Source: JBFMDN01 sp040753915
GTDB taxonomy: Bacteria > Desulfobacterota > Desulfomonilia > Desulfomonilales > Desulfomonilaceae
Reading direction: 5' to 3'
Length of the DNA: 53,206 nucleotides
NCBI GenBank assembly: GCA_040753915.1
Contig: JBFMDN010000038.1
Span: forward strand, 1-53,206
Positions within the stretch are counted from its first letter, which is position 1, and each line of letters starts with the position of its first letter. Shown here in pieces: positions 8,561 through 17,172 of the stretch. The notes beneath the pieces are model-generated. The model searched no databases. It had not been told where the DNA came from and saw only the letters and a list, made by a program, of their open reading frames with translations. The translations under genes were made by a program, and so were the position numbers.

Positions 8561-9259
8561 ATGACCAGGATCACCAAGACATCCCTCCCCGAAGAGGTGG
8601 CGCACCGCATTCGCCGGATGATCCGGAAAGGGGTCCTCAAAAAAGGCGACCGCATCATCGAGAGCGACCTGTCCGAAACGCTGGGAGTTAGCAGAACCCC
8701 TCTCCGTGAAGCCCTCCGTTCGCTCACAGCGGAAGGCCTTATTGAGCTTCGCCCCCATCGAGGAGCGTACGTCGCCGAACCGTCCATGGACCAGATTCAG
8801 GACATGTTCGAGGTGATGAGCTTCCTTGAAGGGTTGTGCGCGAGGATCGCTACCGAAAGGGCCTCCGATTCACAGATTCAGGAGCTTGAGAAGCTCCATG
8901 AAAGGTTGGAACGACACTACTTGGCTGGCCAACCCGAAAAATACCTCGGAGTCAACGCAAAATTTCACGCCCTCCTCCAGGAGCTCGCCGGCAATCAATC
9001 GCTCAACGAAGTGATCAACGGACTGCGAGAGAAAATCCTCCTTTACCGCTATAGACAACTCTATCAACCCCACAGGTTTGACGCCTCCATGAATGAACAC
9101 AGGGAGCTCATGGTCGCCATAAGGGAACGCCGCTCGGTAGACGCGGAACTCCTCATGAGAGGCCATCTCATGAATCAGTGTGCAGCACTCAAAAACGCGT
9201 GTCAGGATGAAGCGAAAGATAGGGTAGGAACCACGGGCCACTATAGTGGAGCGCAGTAA
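8561..9259 (+). CDS. GntR-family transcriptional regulator, FCD (FadR-type)
   Basis: A 232-residue regulator. The winged helix-turn-helix of GntR proteins occupies about 8-76 (ESDLSETLGVSRTPLREALR, RPHRGAYVAEPS), followed by an all-helical FCD effector domain with metal/ligand residues in F-H-ALLQELAGN and the NEHRELMVAI and RGHL helices (Asp/His pattern). Such regulators sense organic acids. It precedes the TRAP importer and CoA ligase genes in the same direction, so it probably controls uptake and activation of that acid. The last residues (about TTGHYSGAQ) are encoded by the left arm of a large inverted repeat, so the C terminus may have been altered. Confidence 0.9.
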   Translation: MTRITKTSLPEEVAHRIRRMIRKGVLKKGDRIIESDLSETLGVSRTPLREALRSLTAEGLIELRPHRGAYVAEPSMDQIQDMFEVMSFLEGLCARIATERASDSQIQELEKLHERLERHYLAGQPEKYLGVNAKFHALLQELAGNQSLNEVINGLREKILLYRYRQLYQPHRFDASMNEHRELMVAIRERRSVDAELLMRGHLMNQCAALKNACQDEAKDRVGTTGHYSGAQ

Positions 9260-9340
9260 GAATAGGTCGGAACCTCGTTACAAACCGAGTTATCAACGAC
9301 AGCGTGAAAGTAACGGCCGCGCTCCACTATCGTGTTGGCC
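9236..9340. repeat. Large inverted repeat at the end of the GntR gene
   Basis: CACTATAGTGGAGCGC (9239-9254) pairs with GCGCTCCACTATCGTG (9319-9334) at 15 of 16 positions, with GGCCA/TGGCC continuing outward after a two-base gap. It could form a hairpin of about 100 bases that ends GntR transcription or isolates it from dctP. Confidence 0.55.
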
Positions 9341-9460
9341 ATAAGCCAGGAGCCCCCAGGCACGGACAGGAAATCTCAACCTCTATTATGAACACATGTC
9401 GACCGAAGGCTCATTGGCTTTCAACCGCAATGAATGCCACGCATATTCAATGCGTGGCGG
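9340..9460 (-). repeat. Dispersed repeat G, copy 1
   Basis: Read on the minus strand it matches 42771-42890: GCATTGAATATGCGTGGCAT, GTTGAA--AATGAGC, CGACATGTG, AGAGGT-GAGAT, CCTG. It includes a hairpin (GCCACGCAT-ATTCA-ATGCGTGGC arms at 9436-9458). Roughly three quarters of positions agree. In both places it sits directly upstream of a transport or secretion gene. Confidence 0.6.
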
Positions 9461-9517
9461 TATAGAACGTCACCACGTGTGACATCAACATCCAGCAAGA
9501 CACAAGGAGGAGGGAAC

Positions 9518-10540
9518 ATGATCTGCACACGCAGGAAGGTGAATGCAGCATGGGGAGCTCTGCTTGCCGCTATCGTGATTGTGGTGCTGCTCAGCCCCAT
9601 GTCGTACGCTGGAATGAAACTGAAAATCTCCCACCAATTTGCCGAGGGCGACATCAGAGACCAGCTCGCGAAGGTCTTCGTGGAGAAAGTCACCAAGAAG
9701 CTCGGTGATCAACTGGAATTCCGCATCTATCCTGCCAGTTCCCTCTTCAAGCCCAAAGAACAGTGGGACGCCATGCGACAAGGAACCCTTGACTTCAGCG
9801 TGTTTCCTCTGGATTACGCGGCAGGCAAAGTCCCGGAGCTTTCCATCACATTGCTTCCGTGCTCGGTGATGAGCCTGAAGCAGGCGATGAGCTGGCAGCA
9901 AAAGCCTATAGGCAAGCGAATTTCCAAGATCTTGGCGGACAACGGCGTCAAGGACATCGTGTGGGCTTGGTTAGACGGGGGAATTGGAAGCTCTGTTCGC
10001 CAGGTGAAGCTGCCGCAGGACGCCAAAGGACTAAAGCTTAGGGCTGCAGGAAAGAAATTCGAGTTCATGTTCAAGGAAGCTGGGGCCTCGATCACAAGCA
10101 TGCCTTCTTCGGAAATCTACCATGCGCTTTCAACGGGAGTGCTGGACACATGCCTCACGTCTTCGTCATCGTTTGTGTCGTACCGCCTCTATGAGCAACT
10201 CAAGTTCATGAATGCGCCCCGGGACTATGCAATCTGGTTCATGGCAGAACCGTTGGTGGTTTCCATGAAAACGTGGAACAGGCTCACGCCAGAACAGCGC
10301 AAAGCCATCGAAGAGGTAGGCGCGGAACTGGAACAAGAGTGGATCATACCCAATTTTGCCAAAGACGGTGAAAACCTGGTCAAGGAATTCTCAAAAGCGG
10401 GTGCCGAAATCCACTACATGACCAAGCAAGAATTCGAAGCGTGGGCTGAGTTCGCGAAGAAAACTGCGTGGAAGAACTACGAGGAAACTGTGCCCAATGG
10501 AAAGGAGATCTTGGATTTAGCCATAAAGGCTATGGAATAG
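9518..10540 (+). CDS. dctP: TRAP transporter substrate-binding protein (DctP type)
   Basis: A 340-residue periplasmic binding protein of a tripartite ATP-independent transporter. A signal peptide (hydrophobic AAWGALLAAIVIVVLLSP, cleavage after MSYA) precedes MKLKISHQFAEGDIRDQLAK. Family landmarks are FRIYPASSLFKPKEQWDAMR and the carboxylate-binding Arg region LKLRAAGKKFEFMFKEAGAS. The start at 9518 has AAGGAGGAGGGA directly upstream. The cargo is an organic anion; the CoA ligase two genes downstream suggests a carboxylic acid that is activated on entry. A strong hairpin with a T tract follows the gene, which would raise its level relative to the membrane subunits. Confidence 0.92.
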   Translation: MICTRRKVNAAWGALLAAIVIVVLLSPMSYAGMKLKISHQFAEGDIRDQLAKVFVEKVTKKLGDQLEFRIYPASSLFKPKEQWDAMRQGTLDFSVFPLDYAAGKVPELSITLLPCSVMSLKQAMSWQQKPIGKRISKILADNGVKDIVWAWLDGGIGSSVRQVKLPQDAKGLKLRAAGKKFEFMFKEAGASITSMPSSEIYHALSTGVLDTCLTSSSSFVSYRLYEQLKFMNAPRDYAIWFMAEPLVVSMKTWNRLTPEQRKAIEEVGAELEQEWIIPNFAKDGENLVKEFSKAGAEIHYMTKQEFEAWAEFAKKTAWKNYEETVPNGKEILDLAIKAME

Positions 10541-10555
10541 TAACCCCATAGGCAC

Positions 10556-10586
10556 AAGCCCTGGAGCGTCTTCCAGGGCTTCTTTT
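10556..10586 (+). terminator. Intrinsic terminator/attenuator between dctP and dctQ
   Basis: AAGCCCTGGA (10556-10565) and TCCAGGGCTT (10572-10581) form a perfect 10-bp stem with a 6-base loop, followed by CTTTT. Since dctQ follows 30 bases later with the same orientation, it probably acts as a partial terminator that favours binding-protein mRNA. Confidence 0.7.
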
Positions 10587-10615
10587 CGGATCCACTACAT
10601 CGGAAAGGCGATAGC

Positions 10616-11221
10616 ATGGAGAACACCAACCAAGGATTCTGGGCTAGCCTGGAACATGTGGCTAAGGTGCTCAGCAAGCTCACCGGTCTCATAGGCGCAT
10701 TATGCCTCTTTGGGGCTGCGTTGGTAACTACGCAGGCGGTGCTGGTTCGCAAGCTTCTGGGGTGGTCGACCATTTGGCAGATCGAGTTCTCGGTCTTTCT
10801 GCTCATGTTCTCATGCTTTGTGGGTGCAGCATACGGGCAATTCGGACGGCACCACCTGAACATCGACATGCTCATCATACATCTCAAGCCTAAGCCAAGG
10901 GAAATACTGCTCGCGGTTGCAGACACGGCCACCTGTCTCGTGTGCCTGGTAGTAGCGTACTATGCGTGGCCCATGTGGTGGGAGGCGGTAATACGCAATG
11001 AGCATAGCGAGTCGTTGTGGGGACCGCCACTGTGGATCCCCTACCTGTTCTTGCCGTTGGGGCTTAGTCTTGTGTTTCTTCAATGTCTTGTCCAAGTGTA
11101 CCGACGAATAGAGGCTATCAAGCTGGGCGTGGTCGACGAGACCATCATTCCGTCTGAGCTGAAAGACATCGTGGCAGAAGAGCCTACAGCCTCGAAACGC
11201 AAAGGAGCCTGCCATGAGTGA
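10616..11221 (+). CDS. dctQ: TRAP transporter small membrane subunit (DctQ type)
   Basis: A 201-residue inner-membrane protein with four predicted transmembrane helices (around LTGLIGALCLFGAALVTTQA, QIEFSVFLLMFSCFVGAAYG, AVADTATCLVCLVVAYYAW, IPYLFLPLGLSLVFLQCL). The motif AAYGQFGRHHLNIDML matches the conserved cytoplasmic loop of DctQ proteins. It overlaps the start of dctM by 8 bases, indicating translational coupling. The ATG is preceded by GGAAAGGCGATAGC. Confidence 0.9.
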   Translation: MENTNQGFWASLEHVAKVLSKLTGLIGALCLFGAALVTTQAVLVRKLLGWSTIWQIEFSVFLLMFSCFVGAAYGQFGRHHLNIDMLIIHLKPKPREILLAVADTATCLVCLVVAYYAWPMWWEAVIRNEHSESLWGPPLWIPYLFLPLGLSLVFLQCLVQVYRRIEAIKLGVVDETIIPSELKDIVAEEPTASKRKGACHE

Positions 11222-12572
11222 GGCTTCATTGAGCGTGGTGGTGTTTGGCACAGCCCTGATTCTGCTCTGCTCGGGGATTTCGATCTGGTCGGGTCTGGTC
11301 GCGATTTCGGTGATCTACATTTTGATCTATTCGCCCCACATGATGCAGACCATGCCGCACATTCTTTACGGGAGCATGGACAGCTTTGCCATGCTTTCTA
11401 TTCCCTTGTTCATCCTCATGAGTGCTCCTTTGGCCGTTTCCCAGGCGAGCAAAGACCTTTATGAAGCGATGCACCGGTGGGTGCACCGTCTACCCGGAGG
11501 CTTGGGCGTGAGCACCATGCTTGCAGGTGGCCTATTCGCAGCGCTTTGCGGCTCCAGTCCGGCTACTGCAGCGGCCATAGGAGGAATTGGCATACCGGAG
11601 ATGCGCAAGCGAGGATATTCTCCCGCAGTAGCCTGCGCAATGGTCGCTCACGCCGGGACCTTCGGCATCTTGATCCCTCCAAGTATCACCATGATACTTT
11701 ACGGGGTGGCGACCGAGACCTCTATCGGTAAATGCTTCATGGCCGGTGTCATTCCAGGGATCTTATTGGTGATACTGAGCTCGGTGTGGATCGTGATTCG
11801 CTTCAGCATAAAATCCTCGAACAATCCTGGAGACGTAGCCGTTGTGGCGGACAATGCTGATGCTGTTATGGAAGAAGAATACGTGGCGAGAGATGACTAC
11901 ACGTTCAAGGAGAAGATAGAATCCCTTGTCAAGGTGTTGCCTCTTGTGCTCATTATCGTGGGAATCATGGCTTCCCTGTACGGAGGATGGGCAACGCCAA
12001 GTGAAGCCGCAGGGGTGGGAGCGATTATTTCCATTGTGGTGGTGGCGGTGATCTACCGGGTGTATCAAGTGGAAGCCTTTGCAAGGATGCTCACCAAATC
12101 CCTCAATGATAGCACCATGATTCTGATGATCATGGCAGCGGCTTCTCTGTTCGGTTTCGTCTGTTCGGATCTATACGTGACCCAATCCCTCGCTCAGCTC
12201 ATCCTTGCGCTACCTTTCGGCAAATGGGGAATCATGATATTCATCAACATACTGCTCCTGTTGCTCGGGTGTTTCATACCACCTGCAGCGGTCATTCTCA
12301 TGGTTGCTCCGATGCTGCTTCCAGTCATCACGAACCTCGGGTTCGATTCCGTATGGTTCTCGGTGATGATGACCGTCAACTTGGAAGTGGGCCTTCTCAC
12401 ACCGCCGGTGGGACTGAATCTTTACGTGGTGCAGGGCATCGCGCCCGACGTACCGTTGTCTCGGGTGCTGCGGGCCATGGTGCCTTTCCTCGTGGTCGAC
12501 ATAATCGTGCTGGTGCTTCTGTGCATTTTCCCTGAGCTGGCCACGTGGTTGCCGAGCAAGATGCTGGGTTGA
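11214..12572 (+). CDS. dctM: TRAP transporter large permease (DctM type)
   Basis: A 452-residue membrane protein with about 12 hydrophobic segments, the Na+-driven transport subunit of the TRAP system. Signature stretches are IPLFILMSAPL, LFAALCGSSPATAAAIGGIG, MVAHAGTFGILIPPSITMIL and the C-terminal TPPVGLNLYVVQGIA. Length and motifs match the family. There is an unusually charged loop (ADNADAVMEEEYVARDDYTF) near residue 215. It starts inside the end of dctQ and is followed after 22 bases by the CoA ligase gene. Confidence 0.93.
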   Translation: MSEASLSVVVFGTALILLCSGISIWSGLVAISVIYILIYSPHMMQTMPHILYGSMDSFAMLSIPLFILMSAPLAVSQASKDLYEAMHRWVHRLPGGLGVSTMLAGGLFAALCGSSPATAAAIGGIGIPEMRKRGYSPAVACAMVAHAGTFGILIPPSITMILYGVATETSIGKCFMAGVIPGILLVILSSVWIVIRFSIKSSNNPGDVAVVADNADAVMEEEYVARDDYTFKEKIESLVKVLPLVLIIVGIMASLYGGWATPSEAAGVGAIISIVVVAVIYRVYQVEAFARMLTKSLNDSTMILMIMAAASLFGFVCSDLYVTQSLAQLILALPFGKWGIMIFINILLLLLGCFIPPAAVILMVAPMLLPVITNLGFDSVWFSVMMTVNLEVGLLTPPVGLNLYVVQGIAPDVPLSRVLRAMVPFLVVDIIVLVLLCIFPELATWLPSKMLG

Positions 12573-12594
12573 GGTTTCTGAGGAGGTTGGTCTT

Positions 12595-14139
12595 ATGAAC
12601 CTGGCGCGAAGGCTCTCATCTATAGCCACAGAATATGCCGACAAAACTGCAGTGAAGTTCGAGCATGTCAGCTACTCGTATGGCGACGTTGACGCTGAGG
12701 TAGCGAGATACTCGTCAATGCTGACCCGGCTTGGGGTGAGCCCCGGAGATCGTGTGGCCATCCAGTTGCCCAAATGCATGGAGTTCATCTTCCTCGAGCT
12801 GGCTGTATTATCGGTCGGGGGCATCGTGTTGCCGCTCAATTCCGATTACAAGCGGGAGGAGGTTTTTTATTTCCTCGCAGATTCGGGGAGCCGCTTCTTC
12901 TTCACCGACGCTGATCGGCTCCGGCGTCTTCAGGGCATGGCTGGAGAGTTTCCGGATGTGACAACCGTCATATCGGGTGAACAGGAAGAAAAAGGAGCCC
13001 TATCCCTCGCTGCACTGTTGGCCCGGTCGGACGCAGCATACACACGAGCCTATCCCACCGGCAGTAACGACATCGCTATGATTATATACACATCAGGCAC
13101 GACCGGTCGTTCCAAGGGAGCGATGCTCAGTCATGGCAATCTCATCGCGAATATGGTCGCGCTTCACGAGACATGGGCGTGGTCGCATAATGACATTCTG
13201 TTGCACGTGCTCCCCCTTTTTCATGTACACGGATTGTTTGTTGCGCTTCACGGCGGGCTCAATGCTGGAGCCACTATCATCATGCACGAGAAATTCGACC
13301 CCTCGCGCATATGGGATACGATCGACAGGGAGCGATGCACCCTTCTGATGGGTGTGCCCACGATGTACCAAAGGCTTGTGAAACAGTGGGAGCTAATGGA
13401 ACCCAAACCGAGCCTCGCTTCCATGAGGCTCTTCATATCCGGGTCCGGCCCGCTGTTAGCCTCGCAGTTTAACCGGTTCGAGAAGGAAACCGGCTTCCGA
13501 ATTCTGGAACGCTATGGCATGACGGAAGCGGGGATGATTACGTCGAATCCGATGGACCCTGCGGGAAGATTACCCGGAAGTGTCGGGTTCCCGCTACCTG
13601 GCGTGTCGATCCGGGTGGTGGGTGCTTCAGGCGCCGACATGCCCACAGGTGAGGTGGGAGAAGTCTGGATCAAAGGGGACAATGTATTTCAAGGGTATTG
13701 GGGAATGCCGGAAAAGACTGCCGAGTCGTTCCAACAGGGCTGGTTCAGGACCGGCGACCTCGGCTACCTGGACCCTCAGGACCGTGGGAGGGTCTTCTTG
13801 GTGGGGAGAGCAAAGGAGCTCATCATTACCGGCGGGTATAACGTGTATCCAAAGGAGATAGAAGACGTTCTGGAGAGCCATGTCTCTGTGAGAGAAGCTG
13901 CAGTTCTGGGCTTGCCTGACGAGGATTTTGGCGAAAGGGTGACAGCGGTAGTCTCTCTGGATAGGGATGGATCTGCAGAACCCGAGGACCTCATCCTCTA
14001 CTGTAGGGAGCGTCTGGCAGGGTACAAATGTCCCAAGGAGGTCCTTATAGTGGATGCACTGCCGAGGAACGCTATGGGCAAGATTCAGAAGAACGACCTG
14101 CTAGACCGTCTCCGCAAGGGGTCAAGTCTTGTTTTTTGA
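12595..14139 (+). CDS. Acyl/aryl-CoA synthetase, AMP-forming
   Basis: A 514-residue class I adenylate-forming enzyme that activates a carboxylic acid to its CoA thioester through an acyl-AMP. The P-loop is IIYTSGTTGRSKGAMLSH, the A5 motif ERYGMTEAGM, the hinge GWFRTGDLGYLD and GRAKELIITGGYNVYPKEIE, and the catalytic Lys lies in NAMGKIQK. The compact length resembles the malonyl/short-chain and aryl-CoA ligase branch. GAGGAGG lies upstream of the ATG. As last gene after dctPQM it most likely activates the imported acid. Its final residues (GSSLVF and stop) are encoded by the left end of a RAYT-type repeat, so the C terminus was capped by the insertion. Confidence 0.9.
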   Translation: MNLARRLSSIATEYADKTAVKFEHVSYSYGDVDAEVARYSSMLTRLGVSPGDRVAIQLPKCMEFIFLELAVLSVGGIVLPLNSDYKREEVFYFLADSGSRFFFTDADRLRRLQGMAGEFPDVTTVISGEQEEKGALSLAALLARSDAAYTRAYPTGSNDIAMIIYTSGTTGRSKGAMLSHGNLIANMVALHETWAWSHNDILLHVLPLFHVHGLFVALHGGLNAGATIIMHEKFDPSRIWDTIDRERCTLLMGVPTMYQRLVKQWELMEPKPSLASMRLFISGSGPLLASQFNRFEKETGFRILERYGMTEAGMITSNPMDPAGRLPGSVGFPLPGVSIRVVGASGADMPTGEVGEVWIKGDNVFQGYWGMPEKTAESFQQGWFRTGDLGYLDPQDRGRVFLVGRAKELIITGGYNVYPKEIEDVLESHVSVREAAVLGLPDEDFGERVTAVVSLDRDGSAEPEDLILYCRERLAGYKCPKEVLIVDALPRNAMGKIQKNDLLDRLRKGSSLVF

Positions 14140-14213
14140 CTTCTTCTCTTCCCGCTGAACCATTATGGTCACTCCACAGCACAGTGATGGAGTCCGACAT
14201 GCATATATTATCC
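14118..14213 (+). repeat. RAYT-associated inverted-repeat element R1 (left part only)
   Basis: It begins GGGGTCAAGTCTTGTTTTTT like the other R elements, continues with TTCCCGCTGAACC and GGAGTCCGACATGC, shared with R4 and R5, then stops. It overlaps the 3' end of the CoA ligase gene and supplies its stop codon. Confidence 0.65.
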
Positions 14214-14226
14214 TGACCACGAAGAA

Positions 14227-14511
14227 TCAAACCAACCCCTTCCGCACGAGAATGTTCTCGTATCCTTCTTGGTCGAGAGGGCAGTCAACGAGATCCAGGA
14301 ATTCCGACGTTTCAAGATGGCATTGATCAGCCATTCTCCCGAGGAGTGCCACACCGAGCGACTTACTGGACGAACCGTGGCTGGTCTTGGTTTTGACTGT
14401 GGTCTTCTCCCCTTTGAGAGTCCAGTATATGAAGAACTTGTGATGGGTAGCGGTCCTACGAAAACCTTTTGAGCGAAGTGACCTTTCAACCTTCTCCTTG
14501 TCCCGTTGCAA
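14227..14511 (-). CDS. HicA-like small protein (toxin candidate)
   Basis: A 94-residue basic protein: KVERSLRSKGFRRTATHHKF, then FIYWTLKGEKTTVKTKTSHG, then LLGRMADQCHLETSEFLDLV. The order resembles the dsRBD-like HicA/YcfA group, in which a His near H23-H24 of the HHKF stretch and the SHGS turn are typical. HicA toxins cleave mRNA. Its start lies within the last 26 bases of the upstream 361-residue gene, so the two are translationally coupled, with the larger one first. Whether it is a toxin is inference. Confidence 0.6.
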   Translation of the reverse strand: MQRDKEKVERSLRSKGFRRTATHHKFFIYWTLKGEKTTVKTKTSHGSSSKSLGVALLGRMADQCHLETSEFLDLVDCPLDQEGYENILVRKGLV

Positions 14512-15571
14512 CCCTTTCCTCCGTCAAATGCCGGAAGAGATTGGTTTTCAGTTCCTTCGCCTTGTCCGTCAGCACCTCATCCCGCTCTTGGGCGTATTCG
14601 ATCCATAACATCATGATTTCTTCATATAATTCTTCAAGAACCTCTTCCCGGGTGGGAGCAAAGACATGGATACCAAGATCTGGACTTTCTAGACAGATCA
14701 GTTGACGAGTCTCGTCCAAATGTGGTTCCAGGTACTGAGGAGGCTGAAATTTGATCACTCGATCCTCGTACTGGAAATCCGACAGATAGAATGGGGACAA
14801 ATCCAGCTCGGAGATGTTCTCCACGTCGATAATCTTGGTCGGCTGGTCATTTTCATCAAGAATCACCTTCCCTGTTACCTGAATCATCTCCCTTCTGTTT
14901 TCCAAGAGCAATTCTTCTATGGACTCGTCATAAAAGCAGTCCAATGCTCGCTTCGTGACGGGATAAAGGATCGTCACCTTGCGTTCACTGAAATCTATCT
15001 TGATCAGTTGGCCCGTGACCGTTTGCACGGCTTCATCTTCCTCAGACCGCTTGAGATAGGATTTTATCGGGCCGTGCAGGCCTTCGGAGAAGGAGAATCC
15101 CTGTTCTTCCGCGCCGGCCACCCTAAGTTTCCAACCACTTCCCGACTTGGGGACCATGGATCGAAATGACTCTACGATCCTCATTCTCATAAGCCTATCG
15201 CCGATGAGATCGGAAAGACCAACGAGTGTCTTGGAAGAGACGATCTCACCAGCTCGTTGGAAAATTTCAACGACGGACGCTATGTCATCTGGGGCGAAGA
15301 GGTCAGCAGAAGGATTTCCGACTTCGACCGGAATTACCAGGCTGCCAGGTTGAACGGGCGAGCAAAGGACCTCGTAGCGACGCCTTATGTGAGAGGGGGG
15401 AACGGCCCGTTGGCGTACCTCGACCTTTTCGTGGTACATGGCCAGGAGGTAGATGGTCTTCTGCATTCCATTCAGCACCTGCGTGAGGGTCTCAATTGGG
15501 ACCTGCACGTCTTCAGGTCTCCTTCCTTCAAACCGAAGGGCTAGTCTTTGGGTCTTGACTTCGGAGGTCAT
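14486..15571 (-). CDS. Large partner of the HicA-like protein, unknown function
   Basis: A 361-residue soluble protein I cannot assign as a whole. The N terminus (RLALRFEGRRPEDVQVPIET) and middle (VTGQLIKIDFSERKVTILYP, VTGKVILDENDQPTKIIDV) look like beta-rich modules. The C terminus, LICLESPDLGIHVFAPTREE followed by a helix to about residue 350, resembles a HicB-type antitoxin fold. Coupled to the HicA-like gene by a 26-base overlap, it is probably its cognate antitoxin or a two-part module with extra domains. Directly upstream, a short open frame ending ...VEQKISESLGEVAG stops on the ATG (ATGA) but lacks a good start and may be a remnant. Confidence 0.6.
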   Translation of the reverse strand: MTSEVKTQRLALRFEGRRPEDVQVPIETLTQVLNGMQKTIYLLAMYHEKVEVRQRAVPPSHIRRRYEVLCSPVQPGSLVIPVEVGNPSADLFAPDDIASVVEIFQRAGEIVSSKTLVGLSDLIGDRLMRMRIVESFRSMVPKSGSGWKLRVAGAEEQGFSFSEGLHGPIKSYLKRSEEDEAVQTVTGQLIKIDFSERKVTILYPVTKRALDCFYDESIEELLLENRREMIQVTGKVILDENDQPTKIIDVENISELDLSPFYLSDFQYEDRVIKFQPPQYLEPHLDETRQLICLESPDLGIHVFAPTREEVLEELYEEIMMLWIEYAQERDEVLTDKAKELKTNLFRHLTEERVATGQGEG

Positions 15572-15765
15572 CCCGCCACCTCCCCCAGCGATTCCGAGAT
15601 CTTTTGCTCGACCTGCCTGATATCCTTCTCAATGCCGATCAACGGCCTCGGAGACTCATGCTTTTAACAGTAGCGCTTGCAGTTTGTCTACGATCAGAGC
15701 TTTCGATCGCCAGGATCTCTTATACCACAGAATTCTGTATCCATCGAGGCATGCTTATCTCTGAC

Positions 15766-16098
15766 GGGTCAGGTCTTGTTTCTTGATTTCTTTATTTTCC
15801 GCTAGGCCATTCTGCCCACTGCAGGGTAATGGAGATAGAAACGCCCTGGGATTACCCGCTTCGAACAGCCGTGGCACCCATAAGCCTTGGCGATTGCCCG
15901 ATGCCTCCTGGATCTGCACTGGACTCTCGACAGGGGACGATTGAGAGGCTTGCAGAGGGAAGATCGAAGGACGCGACTCATCTTCGCAAGGGTGTCCGTG
16001 CCCTTCAGACGCGGTGGGGGTTCTTTGAAAAATGGGTCAGCGGCCTGTCCATCTGTTATCCTTAACCGTGAATCACACCAAAAAACAAGACCTGGCCC
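15766..16098 (+). repeat. RAYT-associated inverted-repeat element R2
   Basis: A 333-base element. The left end is GGGTCAGGTCTTGTTTCTTG and the right end is its near-complement ACAAGACCTGGCCC. The interior has CTTGGCGATTGCCCG and CCTTCAGACGCGG, shared with R3-R5. The open frames in it are not convincing genes. Confidence 0.7.
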
Positions 16099-16144
16099 TG
16101 TCTCACTCCGTTGGCAACAGCTAAAATCATACGAGAAGCCCTTT

Positions 16145-16561
16145 TCACAAATCAAGAGACCGTATCTGCGGGTCATTGTGATTGTAGAATTCAGTGACGC
16201 CGCCTGCGGTCACGCGGAAGACATGGCCGACGCGCTGTTTCTTGTTTTTGAAATCGGGATGGCTGAAAAGTCGGTTCAAGTTCCCAATGGTCGGTATTAT
16301 ACGACTCATGGCCAAGTTCGGAATATCGAAGCAGACAACGCAGAACCGTTGGTCAATTGGCACCTTCTTCCAGAAATGGCTGACGTTGATGGTGACAAAT
16401 GCCGGTTTGGATCTTGTTTTGCGGAGAAGTTGCGGAATGGCGTCGTCTTTGATCACGGAACCGGCCCGCAGATCCCTAACGAAGACTATCTTCCCTTTGT
16501 ACCATGTCCTAATGGCTGCTGACACCCTCTCATTGGACATGTGCTCATCGAGAACGATCAC
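16145..16561 (-). CDS. PIN-like (DUF5615) toxin candidate, copy 1
   Basis: A 138-residue protein with the DUF5615/PIN-like pattern: it starts MIVLDEHMSN (first acidic residues D5-E6), then FVRDLRAGSVIKDDAIPQLL, PAFVTINVSHFWKKV and FCVVCFDIPN. Such proteins are paired with DUF433 antitoxins and are thought to be RNases. The start is a GTG overlapping the TGA of the upstream DUF433 gene by 4 bases (GTGA), so the pair is coupled. An almost identical second copy lies at 21278-21694. Confidence 0.8.
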   Translation of the reverse strand: MIVLDEHMSNERVSAAIRTWYKGKIVFVRDLRAGSVIKDDAIPQLLRKTRSKPAFVTINVSHFWKKVPIDQRFCVVCFDIPNLAMSRIIPTIGNLNRLFSHPDFKNKKQRVGHVFRVTAGGVTEFYNHNDPQIRSLDL

Positions 16562-16848
16562 GCTGCTCGCTGAGGTCGCCTCCCGAGTTTCCGAACTTCC
16601 TTGCCAGCTATCTGTATAGCTTCAACGATCGCCTCACGGGAGATCCGTCCACTGTAATCTTCAATAATTTCGTCTATCGTATCGCCATCAGCGAGCATTG
16701 CCAAAATTCCAGCAACCTCGATCCCAGTATACTTGAACGTGGGTCGGCCATCGCACACGTCGGGCGCACACACAATATACTCTCCGACTGGAAAATACTG
16801 GTAGTCTTCATCACCCACTTTTTCAGTCACTAGCTTTCGCACGGCCAT
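16558..16848 (-). CDS. DUF433 antitoxin-like protein
   Basis: A 96-residue protein with the DUF433 domain: ICAPDVCDGRPTFKYTGIEV, then AGILAMLADGDTIDEIIEDY and ISREAIVEAIQIA. These form a helix-turn-helix-like fold and act as antitoxins or DNA-binding partners of PIN-like proteins. The ATG at 16848 is preferred; an upstream in-frame start at 16899 adds 17 residues. It is the first gene of the two-gene module with 16145-16561. Confidence 0.8.
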   Translation of the reverse strand: MAVRKLVTEKVGDEDYQYFPVGEYIVCAPDVCDGRPTFKYTGIEVAGILAMLADGDTIDEIIEDYSGRISREAIVEAIQIAGKEVRKLGRRPQRAA

Positions 16849-17172
16849 TCCCCTTCTCTTGGTGCCGGGCTCCAGGCACTGATACTCTTCCTTGAACACC
16901 TCGCTGTCGATATATTGCCAGTCTTGTGAAGGCCTGTCAACAATCGGTGGGCGTCAGACGAAGGACTCACCTACATCAGGAGCCTCCGGACGGGAGGGCG
17001 GACCGCGAATTGCTTCGGGCACCAATTTTGATCAAGATGGAAGGTCCGCCGTATGAGGGATTGCTAAATTTCTTTGAAATTCCATGATTTCTGGGGACAT
17101 AGATTTCTGGATTTCTGGGGACATACACTAGGTTTTGCTGACAACCATGAGATCGTCTTGCAGCAAGAGATA
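16849..17172. other. Upstream region of DUF433 gene and RAYT, with direct repeats
   Basis: It holds a 15-base direct repeat ATTTCTGGGGACATA at 17087-17101 and 17111-17125, with a partial third unit between. This kind of sequence commonly precedes RAYT/IS200-like transposase genes. Otherwise no gene. Confidence 0.5.

Noticed and set aside
15802..16176. A 124-codon minus-strand frame
   Set aside because: It lies almost wholly within repeat R2 and has no family features or start signal.
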